From: Eubacterium sp.
GTDB lineage: Bacteria; Bacillota; Clostridia; Oscillospirales; Acutalibacteraceae
Direction: 5' to 3'
NCBI GenBank assembly: GCA_014465955.1
Contig: JACTVT010000017.1
Coordinates: forward strand, 1 to 44,072
Length of the DNA stretch: 44,072 nt
This document shows positions 33,274 to 41,102 of this stretch, in pieces (position 1 is the first letter of the stretch; every line of letters begins with the position of its first letter). Below the pieces are notes generated by a model. That model searched no databases. It was not told the DNA's origin and saw nothing but the letters and a program-made list of their open reading frames with translations. A program made the translations under genes and the position numbers.

Positions 33274-33827
33274 AATCAATCTTACAATCCATAAAACCGC
33301 AATACTGCGAGTTAATCGCAAGTGGTAAGAAAACAGTAGAGGTCAGGAAAACAAGACCAAAACTTGATGTGCCTTTTAAAGTGTACATATATTGCACAAA
33401 AGGTAAACTTGCACTATTGCGTGATGATAAAGATGCAGAAGAACAATATAAATATGACTATTGGGATTTTGCTGAATTTCACCAAAGCAATGGGATGAAA
33501 GTGTTAGGCGGCAAAGTCATCGGCGAGTATGTGTGTGATAGGATTGAACCTAAATACTGTGCCAATGGAATTGCAACATATTATGAAAACGAGCAAGGCA
33601 CTTGTCTATCTGATGCTGAATTACAAATGTATAGTGACGGTGTTAAACCATTATACTTCTGGCACATATCAAACCTGAAGATATATGACAAGCCGAAAGA
33701 GTTGAGCGAGTTTAAGACATACTGTGTTTTTAAAAGGATGAATAAAGCGCATCGATATTATAAAAAACTGATGCTAAAACCATTAATCCGCCCACCGCAA
33801 TCGTGGTGCTATGTTGAGGAGGTGTGA
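33270..33827 (+). CDS. ASCH-domain protein
   Basis: 185-aa protein of the ASCH/PUA-like fold, a class proposed to bind RNA and seen often in phages. The N-terminal SIKPQYCELIASGKKTVEVR matches the ASCH entry motif (K/R..I..G.K..E.R), followed by strands (VYIYCTKGK) and GKVIGEYVCDRIE. Coupled start (ATGA) with the upstream small gene. The precise role in phage growth is unknown. Confidence 0.82.
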   Translation: MKSILQSIKPQYCELIASGKKTVEVRKTRPKLDVPFKVYIYCTKGKLALLRDDKDAEEQYKYDYWDFAEFHQSNGMKVLGGKVIGEYVCDRIEPKYCANGIATYYENEQGTCLSDAELQMYSDGVKPLYFWHISNLKIYDKPKELSEFKTYCVFKRMNKAHRYYKKLMLKPLIRPPQSWCYVEEV

Positions 33828-33830
33828 AAA

Positions 33831-34169
33831 ATGAGTGAAGACAGCAGATTTTTTATAGGATTTATTGTTGCAATAGTTACTTCAAGTATACTTGTGGCAA
33901 TAATTGTTGATATTACGGACAAGCGTATTAAAAGGCGCAACAGTGAACTTCAGGTGGAGCGTACTGCCCGCAGGTGGGAACTCGACTGCAAAAACTGTGC
34001 CCGCATCAGACACTATAAAAACACAATCAAAGAACTTACTGATGAGCGTGACTATATGGAACAGACAATCAGAAACTTAAATATTCAGAATTCCATACTG
34101 CAAAGCAGCCTTACAAAAGCAAAATCACATAATGAAACGATATCGGAGGCGCAGAATGAACAAACGTAA
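33831..34169 (+). CDS. Membrane-anchored coiled-coil phage protein
   Basis: 112-aa protein. One N-terminal membrane segment (about residues 7-27) leads to a long charged helical region with coiled-coil character (ELTDERDYMEQTIRNLNIQ). Two cysteines (CKNCA) lie between. GAGGAGG precedes the ATG. It resembles small phage proteins of unknown function near nuclease genes; a spanin-like role is unlikely outside the lysis module. Confidence 0.68.
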   Translation: MSEDSRFFIGFIVAIVTSSILVAIIVDITDKRIKRRNSELQVERTARRWELDCKNCARIRHYKNTIKELTDERDYMEQTIRNLNIQNSILQSSLTKAKSHNETISEAQNEQT

Positions 34170-34545
34170 TGAATTATCCGAGCAGCAGGCTGTTATTGAA
34201 TGGTGCGAGTGGCATTCAGGAAGATATCCTGAATTAAAGTCTATTTTTCATATTACCAATGAAGGCAAGCGCAGTATTGCAGGCGGTGCACAGTTAAAAA
34301 AAGCAGGGTTGAAAAGTGGTGTGCCCGATTTGTGCCTGCCTTGTGCGCACGGCGGATATCACGCTCTTTACATAGAAATGAAAAAAGACGGCAGTTGTAA
34401 ACCTACCGAAAAACAGAAAGAATGGATTGATTTGCTTTATCGGCAAGGCAATTTTGCAGTCGTCTGCAATTCTGCCGACGATGCAATTGAGATTATTAAA
34501 GCATATACGTCATTGCCTGAAACGGAGGTATATCGTGACAATTGA
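34156..34545 (+). CDS. VRR-NUC domain nuclease
   Basis: 129-aa PD-(D/E)xK-type nuclease of the VRR-NUC family, common in phage early regions and linked to repair or Holliday-junction-type processing. The core is GVPDLCLPCAHGGYHALYIEMKK (Asp in GVPD, Glu and Lys in EMKK), preceded by HITNEGKRS. I chose the ATG at 34156 with CGGAGG upstream over an earlier in-frame ATG. It overlaps the upstream gene by 14 nt and the downstream gene by 11 nt. Confidence 0.88.
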   Translation: MNKRNELSEQQAVIEWCEWHSGRYPELKSIFHITNEGKRSIAGGAQLKKAGLKSGVPDLCLPCAHGGYHALYIEMKKDGSCKPTEKQKEWIDLLYRQGNFAVVCNSADDAIEIIKAYTSLPETEVYRDN

Positions 34546-34837
34546 AGAGATTGACATTGCTCAGGTTTATAACATCCCGTGCAGAATAACCGTTGACGGC
34601 ACTGAATATAAAGGACTTTACAAAATAACGCATCTTATGAGGTTTTACAGACAGAAAATGAAACAGTTTGAGTTTTCGGCAGTGGTAAGTAATGCTGCCA
34701 ATCCGAATGAAAATTATTCAGTTGATCCTTGTAATGTAAGACCCGTTGAAGGCTGGGAATTGTTTATAAAAGAAAAATTAAAGCAGGAAAACAGCAGGCG
34801 TGTATTTGAAAACGTTAAAAGTAAAATGATTTCGTAA
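34535..34837 (+). CDS. Conserved-looking phage protein of unknown function
   Basis: 100-aa protein, not recognised. The start is GTG (34535), 6 nt after GGAGG (34524-34528). A beta-rich first half (CRITVDGTEYKGLYKITHLM) suggests a small barrel or adaptor fold; the C terminus is a charged helix. It is coupled to the VRR-NUC gene by overlap. Confidence 0.65.
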   Translation: MTIEEIDIAQVYNIPCRITVDGTEYKGLYKITHLMRFYRQKMKQFEFSAVVSNAANPNENYSVDPCNVRPVEGWELFIKEKLKQENSRRVFENVKSKMIS

Positions 34838-34847
34838 GAGGTTGAAT

Positions 34848-34997
34848 ATGCCAAATAACATTAAAGAAAAGATTTTTCCGTTAACGCTTATTATTCTTGA
34901 TGCGTGCGCATCGGTGCCGTATTTCGCAGCAGGCGATTTCAAAAAGGGTATTTACTGGATTGCCGCTGCCGTGCTGAATATATGCGTTACATTTTAA
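34848..34997 (+). CDS. Small two-helix membrane protein
   Basis: 49-aa hydrophobic protein with two short membrane-prone segments (IFPLTLIILDACASVPYF and IYWIAAAVLNICVTF) separated by a short charged turn. AAGAGGTTG lies upstream. Similar small membrane proteins occur in early regions of gut Clostridia prophages. It could be holin-like, but the lysis genes are expected further right. Function unknown. Confidence 0.62.
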   Translation: MPNNIKEKIFPLTLIILDACASVPYFAAGDFKKGIYWIAAAVLNICVTF

Positions 34998-35015
34998 AGA
35001 AAGGCTAAAACGATT

Positions 35016-35363
35016 ATGGATTTATCAATAAAAGAAAATATCTGTGAGTATTGCGGACAGGCTCTTATGCCGGGCAAGGAATGCGATTGCCCTGATGCAG
35101 AACGTGAACGGGCAAAACAGCAGCAGGCAGCAGATGCCAAAAGCAGTATTGCCGATATTTTTGATAGTGCAGAATTGCACGATGCAGTATATGACATTAT
35201 GAAAATATCAGTCGATTTGATTTTAAATTATCAACTTAATAAATTAAGTCTTGCCCTGCCGGGGGGGATAAAAGCAAATATATCCCGAAACGCAGGCGGC
35301 AAACTTAAGATTGAAAGAATTGATACAACAAAAGACAGTGACGAAATAGGCAGGAATTTATAG
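35016..35363 (+). CDS. Phage protein with N-terminal zinc-binding motif
   Basis: 115-aa protein. CEYCGQ near residues 10-15 and CDCP near 23-26 form a likely zinc knuckle, followed by an Ala/Gln-rich helix and an amphipathic C-terminal half (LILNYQLNKLSLALPGG). AAAGG lies upstream of the ATG. Not recognised beyond being a typical early phage protein. Confidence 0.65.
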   Translation: MDLSIKENICEYCGQALMPGKECDCPDAERERAKQQQAADAKSSIADIFDSAELHDAVYDIMKISVDLILNYQLNKLSLALPGGIKANISRNAGGKLKIERIDTTKDSDEIGRNL

Positions 35364-35394
35364 TACTGTCTATATATTGAAAGGAATAATTACA

Positions 35395-35568
35395 ATGGAA
35401 AGATTTGCAGATTTAACACCTGAAGAGGCTTCGGTTTTAAGATGGGGAATGTACATCTTAATGGATGATTATGAAACAGGTACTCAAAATAATAAATCAG
35501 AGTACGAAATCGCCTCAAAAATTTACAATGAATTAGGCAAGAAGTACGAAACAAAAGAACAGGCGTAA
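35395..35568 (+). CDS. Small acidic phage protein
   Basis: 57-aa protein of unknown function (MERFADLTPEEASVLRWGMY at its start), largely helical. The ATG at 35395 is preceded by AAAGGA at 9 nt; an in-frame TTG upstream overlaps this site and is rejected. It is the last gene before the 273-bp gap that holds the inverted repeats and the Rep gene. Confidence 0.6.
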   Translation: MERFADLTPEEASVLRWGMYILMDDYETGTQNNKSEYEIASKIYNELGKKYETKEQA

Positions 35569-35594
35569 TATTAATTACATTATATAAATATGAA

Positions 35595-35628
35595 AAGTTT
35601 CTCGGAGCAATTGCTCCGATTGAAACTT
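35595..35628. repeat. Compound hairpin with 16-bp perfect palindrome
   Basis: AAGTTTC (35595-35601) and GAAACTT (35622-35628) flank CGGAGCAATTGCTCCG (35603-35618), itself a perfect palindrome. There is no U-tail, so it is not a standard terminator. It lies about 95 bp before the larger inverted repeat next to the Rep gene and may belong to the same control or origin region. Nothing else is seen between them. Confidence 0.72.
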
Positions 35629-35722
35629 GATAAAAGCATTAATTTAACGACAAGTGAAATATAAAATATGCATTTATTTATCTTGTCTGTCCGTCTTCTT
35701 TTAGTAGCAGTAGTAATGTTGG

Positions 35723-35795
35723 AATGTGGAAGATTTAGGTTACATTGTGGTAATCTGTGATTTCCATAATGTAACCGTTAAGAATTTTCCACATT
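35723..35795. repeat. 73-bp imperfect inverted repeat, candidate replication origin
   Basis: Outer arms AATGTGGAA (35723-35731) and TTCCACATT (35787-35795) and inner arms GGTTACATT (35738-35746) and AATGTAACC (35768-35776) are exact complements. Four more pairs, one of them G-T, extend the inner stem, leaving a 13-nt loop and two bulges. No terminator-like tail is present. It ends 46 bp before the HUH Rep-like gene, the spacing expected of a nick site or an autoregulatory site. Function is inference. Confidence 0.7.
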
Positions 35796-35841
35796 TCAAT
35801 ATTTGATAATATATTTTTTGATTTTTGCGGAGATTTGATTT

Positions 35842-36621
35842 ATGGCTTATGTGATGAAAACAACAAAAGCGGGAAACAGAATAGTGGTTGAAAAATATTA
35901 TACTTCCCGATACGGAAGTAAAGGAAAATGCACCCGCAGTCAGAATTACGGGTCTACTCCTGAAAATATGGCTGCGAGGAATGCCCGTTATGCATATCAG
36001 AAGGCTGATGATATTTTCAACGAGAATTTCCACCAAGGCGATTTAACGATGACTTTAACATTTGCCAAGGACAAACGCCCGAAAAATACAAAAGAAATGC
36101 TGAAAATATGGGAACGATACATACGGCAAGTCAGAACTGCATACAAAAAAGCGGGCGTGCTGCTTAAATGGCAGAAGGGCATTGACCCGACAGAGAGCAA
36201 TCCGCATATACATATTGCATTAACCTCTATTGACATAAAACTTCTGCCGAAATGGGAGTATGGCGGTGTGCATATCAGACCCGTTGAGGACAGGGACAAT
36301 CATACATTCGGCAGTTATGCCAAAAAGCAGGGTACGATTGATGAAGAAAACCCAAAAGAGTTTTTGCCGGGTAAAAGCCTTTGCTGTTATACTCATTCGA
36401 GAAATTGTGTTATACCTGAACCCGATATCACAATTATATCAAACGACCATTGGAGCGAAGAACCCAGAGCGCCTAAAGGTTGGTATATTTTTGAAAAGCA
36501 TATTGAAAACTGGGAGGATGAAGTGAACGGTTACAAGCATCAGCGTTATATCCTGTGCAAGTTACCCGATAAAAAGAATAAAACAAAGCGAAAAATAACA
36601 AATAAGAAAAGGATGTGTTGA
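35842..36621 (+). CDS. HUH-type rolling-circle replication initiator-like protein (Rep)
   Basis: 259-aa protein resembling the small Rep proteins (ORF2/G2P type) of filamentous and other ssDNA elements that are also found in Clostridia genomes. Motif I is TMTLTF (69-74), motif II the HUH metal site HIHIAL (122-127), and motif III is probably Tyr159-x2-Lys162 (YAKK). CYTHSRNCVIPEP near 182-194 matches a Ser-Arg-Asn segment I associate with this Rep group. It should nick one strand and join covalently to the 5' end. No helicase, primase, SSB or polymerase gene is seen nearby, so it may be the phage's initiator; a transposase-like (RAYT) role is the alternative. Confidence 0.78.
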   Translation: MAYVMKTTKAGNRIVVEKYYTSRYGSKGKCTRSQNYGSTPENMAARNARYAYQKADDIFNENFHQGDLTMTLTFAKDKRPKNTKEMLKIWERYIRQVRTAYKKAGVLLKWQKGIDPTESNPHIHIALTSIDIKLLPKWEYGGVHIRPVEDRDNHTFGSYAKKQGTIDEENPKEFLPGKSLCCYTHSRNCVIPEPDITIISNDHWSEEPRAPKGWYIFEKHIENWEDEVNGYKHQRYILCKLPDKKNKTKRKITNKKRMC

Positions 36622-36980
36622 TTACGAAAAAAGATTTTAATTGTACTTGCAACAGGTGTGGTGCAGATTTTAAATGTGAATTCAAGGTTTTGATTGCCGA
36701 TGAAGACAGAAAAGTAAAGATTACATACCTTGAATGCCCTGAGTGCGGGCAAAAATATTTTTCTGGTGTTTCTGATGCAGAATATTCTAATATGCTTACT
36801 GAATACAGAAAAAGGCAGCGGGCTATTTCAAAGGCTGCAAAAAGCAATGCCAAAGGAAGCGTTCTGCAGAGCCTTGCAAACAAAATGAATAACTATGAAA
36901 CACGGGTTATGATTCCTTACTATGAGAAGTTAAAGGAAGAATGGAAAGATTATTTCGAGGAAAGTGCAGATGCAGAATAA
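36618..36980 (+). CDS. Zinc-ribbon phage protein downstream of Rep
   Basis: 120-aa protein with two cysteine pairs (CTCNRCG and ECPECGQKYF) forming a zinc ribbon in the first 45 residues, then a long basic-to-acidic helical region. The start is not ATG: TTG at 36618 (4 nt after AAGGA) overlaps the Rep stop, with GTG at 36615 as alternative. The overlap suggests it is made together with Rep. Function unknown; DNA binding is plausible. Confidence 0.68.
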   Translation: MITKKDFNCTCNRCGADFKCEFKVLIADEDRKVKITYLECPECGQKYFSGVSDAEYSNMLTEYRKRQRAISKAAKSNAKGSVLQSLANKMNNYETRVMIPYYEKLKEEWKDYFEESADAE

Positions 36981-37305
36981 ATATAAACTTCCCTCTGATG
37001 TTCGGCGTGTTGCAATTGGTATCGTTCAGGGGCAAGACCGACGTATCAGAAATAAACATTCGGGAAATATCAACAATAATGAGAGTGTTCTGATTGAAAG
37101 TGTCAGTAACGCTCTTAATGAAGTATGCGCAGATATACAATCAAGCGAATTGAAACACGATTTGAAATCTGCGCTTATTCAAAACTGTGTTAATAAAAGT
37201 AATGTTTATGAACACTTTTACTTGCCCGGAATCAGCCGTAAAAGTTTTTATAACAGGAAGAACAGAATGTTATATTTAATCGCAAAAGTTAATAATATTA
37301 TCTAA
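36970..37305 (+). CDS. ArpU-like late transcription regulator
   Basis: 111-aa protein just ahead of the packaging genes. The C-terminal segment PGISRKSFYNRKNRMLYLIAK is a helix-turn-helix like that of ArpU/RinA-type activators of late phage genes, and the N terminus has the VRRVAIGIVQG helix expected. I chose the ATG at 36970 with GAGG 9 nt upstream; a GTG two codons earlier is too close. A palindrome and -10 box lie directly downstream (37310-37346), fitting activation of the late operon. Confidence 0.68.
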   Translation: MQNKYKLPSDVRRVAIGIVQGQDRRIRNKHSGNINNNESVLIESVSNALNEVCADIQSSELKHDLKSALIQNCVNKSNVYEHFYLPGISRKSFYNRKNRMLYLIAKVNNII

Positions 37306-37309
37306 AAAT

Positions 37310-37346
37310 GGGCACTGTGCCCTCAAAAAGTATTTTACAATATAAT
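37310..37346 (+). promoter_or_regulatory. Candidate activator-dependent late promoter
   Basis: TATAAT (37341-37346) has no recognisable -35; at that place stands the palindrome GGGCAC-T-GTGCCC (37310-37322). A -10 with an operator-like palindrome instead of a -35 suggests dependence on an activator, most likely the ArpU-like protein encoded just upstream. About 110 nt of leader precede the HNH gene. Confidence 0.52.
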
Positions 37347-37457
37347 TGTGAAAGAAATTTAATAGGTTTTTTACACATTTCTTTTTGTCTAAAGCATAGC
37401 AGCAGGCAGGAAAATATATTGTTTAAGTCTTTTTCAGCACAGTGAATAACAGGTAAT

Positions 37458-37799
37458 ATGAATCAAGAATTAACAGAGTGGATTAACTGCTTAATTCGGG
37501 AGGATAGACTGTCGGAGTTTTACACCTCCCGCCCTTGGCGCAAGGTCAGATTGATTTCATTTGAGCAAAACAATTTTGAATGCCAAGAGTGTAAACGCAA
37601 AGGCAGATTGACATTGCTTCTGAAACCGGGCGAACAGAACGCCAGAAAGAGCAAGGGCATAGGTCATCACAAGAAACCATTAAGGCTTTATCCTGAACTC
37701 GCACTTGATCCTGACAACGTTGAGCCGGTGTGTTGGGCGTGTCACAACGAAATTGAAAAGACAAATAACGATAATATTTTGACCGAGGAATGTTGGTAA
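37458..37799 (+). CDS. HNH endonuclease of the packaging module
   Basis: 113-aa HNH nuclease. Zinc pairs are Cys42/Cys45 and Cys92/Cys95, with His70-His71 in GIGHHKKP and LDPDNVEPVCWACHNEI. HNH proteins in this place, before TerS, are known to assist terminase cutting at cos in HK97-like phages, so this is likely a packaging protein and not a homing enzyme. Confidence 0.9.
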   Translation: MNQELTEWINCLIREDRLSEFYTSRPWRKVRLISFEQNNFECQECKRKGRLTLLLKPGEQNARKSKGIGHHKKPLRLYPELALDPDNVEPVCWACHNEIEKTNNDNILTEECW

Positions 37800-37916
37800 C
37801 ACCCCCCGGTCAATTTTTTTGTAATTTTTTGCAATGCCGACAACCGAGCGCCCCACTGACAATTTAGAAAGGTCGCGCGCGTGAGGAAAAAATTGGACTG
37901 AAAAGGGGTTGAGAAT
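37800..37916 (+). other. HNH-TerS intergenic region, candidate cos site
   Basis: Gene-free 117 bp between the HNH and terminase genes. It begins with a C6 run next to GGTCAATTTTTTTG and contains a GC-rich alternating stretch (GGTCGCGCGCGTG, 37871-37883) in otherwise AT-rich DNA. Cohesive-end sites of phages with HNH-TerS-TerL order usually lie here. The exact cut position cannot be read. Confidence 0.4.
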
Positions 37917-38249
37917 TTGGCTTCTAAAAAAAATATAACTTTAAAGAAAATTAAGGAATCACTTGTTGAACAACTGGACAAAAAAGGCGCAAAAACGCCT
38001 GTTTTTCTTGCTTTAGTTGATGATTATTTGAAATTTGAAGAGCGTGAAAGGGATTACAGAAAAGATATTGATGAGAATGGTTATGTGTATCAGGCGGTTT
38101 CTGCTCAGGGCAAAACATATGATAAAGAAAACCCGAGTGTAAAAGCTGAAATTATGTGCAGCAAGCAAAAGCTTTCAATTCTTAATCAACTTGGATTGAC
38201 TACTGATAACATTCTGAACGAGGAAGACGATTTTGAATCTGAATTATAA
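37917..38249 (+). CDS. Terminase small subunit (P27-like)
   Basis: 110-aa protein in TerS position. The helical content and segments LVDDYLKFEERERDY and MCSKQKLSILNQLGLT near the C terminus match P27-type small terminases, which recognise phage DNA for packaging. The start is TTG (37917), with AGGGG about 9 nt upstream. It overlaps TerL by 17 nt. Confidence 0.82.
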   Translation: MASKKNITLKKIKESLVEQLDKKGAKTPVFLALVDDYLKFEERERDYRKDIDENGYVYQAVSAQGKTYDKENPSVKAEIMCSKQKLSILNQLGLTTDNILNEEDDFESEL

Positions 38250-39882
38250 CATTCAAAATTATATTGACCTAATCGAAAGCGGCGAAATACTCGCCTGCCC
38301 GGAGCAGCACAAAGGAATTCAGTTAATAAAAAATGTTTTTCAGAATGAAGATGTTTACGTTGATGATGAACTTGCAGAGAGATATTTTGCACTTGAAAAA
38401 TATTTTCCGTTTAGGCTTTTTCCTTGGGAACGTTATTGCTTTACTATTCACAACTGTATGTTTCGCAGAGACGGATTTTTGCGCTTTCCCGAACTGCAAA
38501 TGGCAATCGGGCGAGAATCGGGCAAGAACGGTTACAGCAGTTTTGAACAGTTTTCTTGGATAAGTCCCGTAAACGGCATCAAAAATTTTGATGTTGGCAC
38601 ATTCGCTGTTGCGCAGGATAACGCAAAACAAAGTTTTGATGAATTATACAGCATTCTCGAAAGTAATCCAAATTATTTTAAAAAATATTTCATTTGGAGC
38701 CAGACGAGAATTATCAATAAAAAGACAGGCTCGAAAATTTATTATGGCACATCTGCTCCGAAATCGAAAGACGGCGGACGTCAAGGCGGACTTGTTTTTG
38801 ACGAAATGCACGCTTATGAAAATTCGGCACTTCTTGATGTTCTTGAAGGCGGCCACGGTAAGATTGCTAACGGTCGTATAACCAAAATCACTTCATTCGG
38901 CGATGTCCGTGACGGCCCGATGGATGAAATGATTGAAAATGCCGAGGATATTTTAAACGGCGTGATTGATGATAACGGTACATATCCTTTTATTTGCAGA
39001 TTGCCAAACGATGATATGGTGCACGATGAAAAAAACTGGGTTATGGCAAATCCGTCAATTATTTATCTGCCAACTGTTTTGGAAAGCTGGCGCAGGGATT
39101 ACAACAAATACAAGCGCAATCCTACCTCGCATTTAGCCTTTATGACTAAGAAAATGGGACGGCCGAAAGGAACAAACAAAAAGCCCGTTACGAGTCTTGA
39201 TAATATCAAAGCCACTAATCAGCCTTTACCTGATACGGACGGAATGTATTGTATAACCGGTTTTGACTATGCCAGATTAAACGACTTTGTGGCAGCAGGC
39301 TTTTTATTTCTTATGGACAACAAGGTTGTGTGGAAATCACATACTTGGGTTTGTTCTCAATCGAAAGATTTGTACCGAATTAAAGCGCCATTAAAAAAAT
39401 GGGAGGCTGACGGTCTGTTGACCTTCGTTGACGGTCCTGAAATCCCGGCAGATTTTCCTGCAGATTGGGTTGAATCAGAAATTGAAAAACACGGATATAT
39501 TCCTGTAAATGCAAGTCTTGATAATTACCGCTTATCGCTTATGAAAAAAGCATTGGGCAATATTGGATTTGACTGTGATAAAAACGGAAATAACAATATT
39601 AAACTTGTTCGTCCGAGTGACATTATAAAAACCGTGCCTGTGATTGACAGTTATTTCACTAATCACAATATTATTTGGGGCGATTCGCCTATAATGCGCT
39701 GGTATGTCAATAATGCGATGCTGAGACCCGAAAAAAGAGAAGAGTTCTCTTACGGCAAACAAGAGCCTAAGAGCAGAAAAACTGACGGCTTTATGGCTTT
39801 TGCGGCGGCAATGACAAGCCTTGATGAATTGCAGCAGTACACCGCTTTTGATGATTTTGAAGTTAAAGTCTATAAATACTGA
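38233..39882 (+). CDS. Terminase large subunit
   Basis: 549-aa packaging ATPase/nuclease. The ATPase domain has a Walker A-like GRESGKNG (93-100) and Walker B LVFDE (187-191); the C-terminal RNase H-like nuclease begins with GFDYARLND (343-351) and further Asp residues follow (near ASLDNYR and KTDGFMAF). Length and layout fit the HK97/Terminase_1 family. The P-loop is unusual in having GKN instead of GKS/T, as in some relatives. TTG start with GAGGAAG upstream, overlapping TerS. Confidence 0.95.
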   Translation: MNLNYNIQNYIDLIESGEILACPEQHKGIQLIKNVFQNEDVYVDDELAERYFALEKYFPFRLFPWERYCFTIHNCMFRRDGFLRFPELQMAIGRESGKNGYSSFEQFSWISPVNGIKNFDVGTFAVAQDNAKQSFDELYSILESNPNYFKKYFIWSQTRIINKKTGSKIYYGTSAPKSKDGGRQGGLVFDEMHAYENSALLDVLEGGHGKIANGRITKITSFGDVRDGPMDEMIENAEDILNGVIDDNGTYPFICRLPNDDMVHDEKNWVMANPSIIYLPTVLESWRRDYNKYKRNPTSHLAFMTKKMGRPKGTNKKPVTSLDNIKATNQPLPDTDGMYCITGFDYARLNDFVAAGFLFLMDNKVVWKSHTWVCSQSKDLYRIKAPLKKWEADGLLTFVDGPEIPADFPADWVESEIEKHGYIPVNASLDNYRLSLMKKALGNIGFDCDKNGNNNIKLVRPSDIIKTVPVIDSYFTNHNIIWGDSPIMRWYVNNAMLRPEKREEFSYGKQEPKSRKTDGFMAFAAAMTSLDELQQYTAFDDFEVKVYKY

Positions 39883-39896
39883 GAAAGGAAAAAAAT

Positions 39897-41102
39897 ATGG
39901 GCATTTTTTTCAATCGAAACAAGAAAAAAATTGATGAAGACCTTGAAAAACAACTTGGTGAATTAATCAAACAGACAAATCAGATAAAACGTAAGATTAA
40001 TGCCGAAATTTATGCAAATTTTGTTGTTGTTGAATACATCGCAAGGGAATTTTCAAAATGCAGAATTAATTGTTACAGAAACAATGAAATTCAATACGAC
40101 GAGGATTATTACCGCTGGAATGTAAAGCCGAATTCATATCAAAGCGCAACCGAGTTCAAAAAAGAATTGGCCAGTAAACTGTTGATTTTTAATGAAGTTC
40201 TCATTATAGAAAAAAGCAACAATGATTTGGTTATCGCAGACAGTTTTGAAAGCAACCGATACGGTACCAATGGTTACACATTTTCATCGGTTCAAGTCGG
40301 TGATGAACGTTTTGTTAAAACATTCAAATCGGGTGCTGATGATGTTATTTACATAACTTACAGCAATGACAATGTTAATATTCGGCAAAAAGTCGCACAT
40401 CTGCTTTCAGGACTGCAGGATTTGATTTCAATTGCCAAAGATAATTTTACAAATTCGAGTTACCAAAAAGGCATTTTGATGATTGAGTCGTTGAAAAGCG
40501 GAAGTAACGATATGCAGGAAAAAATAAATAAACTTTTGAATGAAACGTTTAGGGATTTCTTTTCGAGCAATCAGAATTCCGTATTGCCTTTATATCAGGG
40601 AATGACATATGAGGACTTGAACGATGACCGCAGTTCCACTAAAAAAAGCGAAGTTGAAGACATCAGAAATGTTATTAATGAAATGATATCGAAAAGCGCA
40701 ATTGCTTACGGAATTCATCCGTCTGCGATTCTCGGTAATGTTGAAAATACAGAAAATGCAGAACAGTACACCATCAGTAAAGCATTGAAACCTATTGCAG
40801 AACTGCTTGAAAATGCCATTACGGAGTCAGTTTATAAAGTTAGCGGATTCGTAAAAGGCGATTATGTAAGTATCAGCCTTGCGCCTGTGATATACAGTTC
40901 TGTATTTGAAAATGCCGAGGCATCGGACAAACTTATTGCATCAGGTCAGTATTCCATTGATGATTTGATAGAGGCCAGAGGCGGCAGACGTCTCAATAAC
41001 GAATGGAGCACAAAGCACTGGATGACTTTGAATTACAGAGTTATTGAGGATGCAATAAATCAATCGGCGAAAGGTGGTGAGAATGATGGAAAGACTGAAT
41101 AA
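39897..41102 (+). CDS. Portal protein (HK97-like)
   Basis: 401-aa portal that forms the dodecameric DNA channel at the capsid vertex. It follows TerL, has the size and helix-rich C-terminal core of the family (MISKSAIAYGIHPSAIL, then ENAEQYTISKALKPI), and starts after AAAGGAAAAAAAT. Its 3' end overlaps the protease gene. Confidence 0.9.
   Translation: MGIFFNRNKKKIDEDLEKQLGELIKQTNQIKRKINAEIYANFVVVEYIAREFSKCRINCYRNNEIQYDEDYYRWNVKPNSYQSATEFKKELASKLLIFNEVLIIEKSNNDLVIADSFESNRYGTNGYTFSSVQVGDERFVKTFKSGADDVIYITYSNDNVNIRQKVAHLLSGLQDLISIAKDNFTNSSYQKGILMIESLKSGSNDMQEKINKLLNETFRDFFSSNQNSVLPLYQGMTYEDLNDDRSSTKKSEVEDIRNVINEMISKSAIAYGIHPSAILGNVENTENAEQYTISKALKPIAELLENAITESVYKVSGFVKGDYVSISLAPVIYSSVFENAEASDKLIASGQYSIDDLIEARGGRRLNNEWSTKHWMTLNYRVIEDAINQSAKGGENDGKTE

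Noticed and set aside
35595..35628. Intrinsic terminator at the compound hairpin
   Set aside because: Neither strand has a U-run after the stem, so termination is not supported by sequence.
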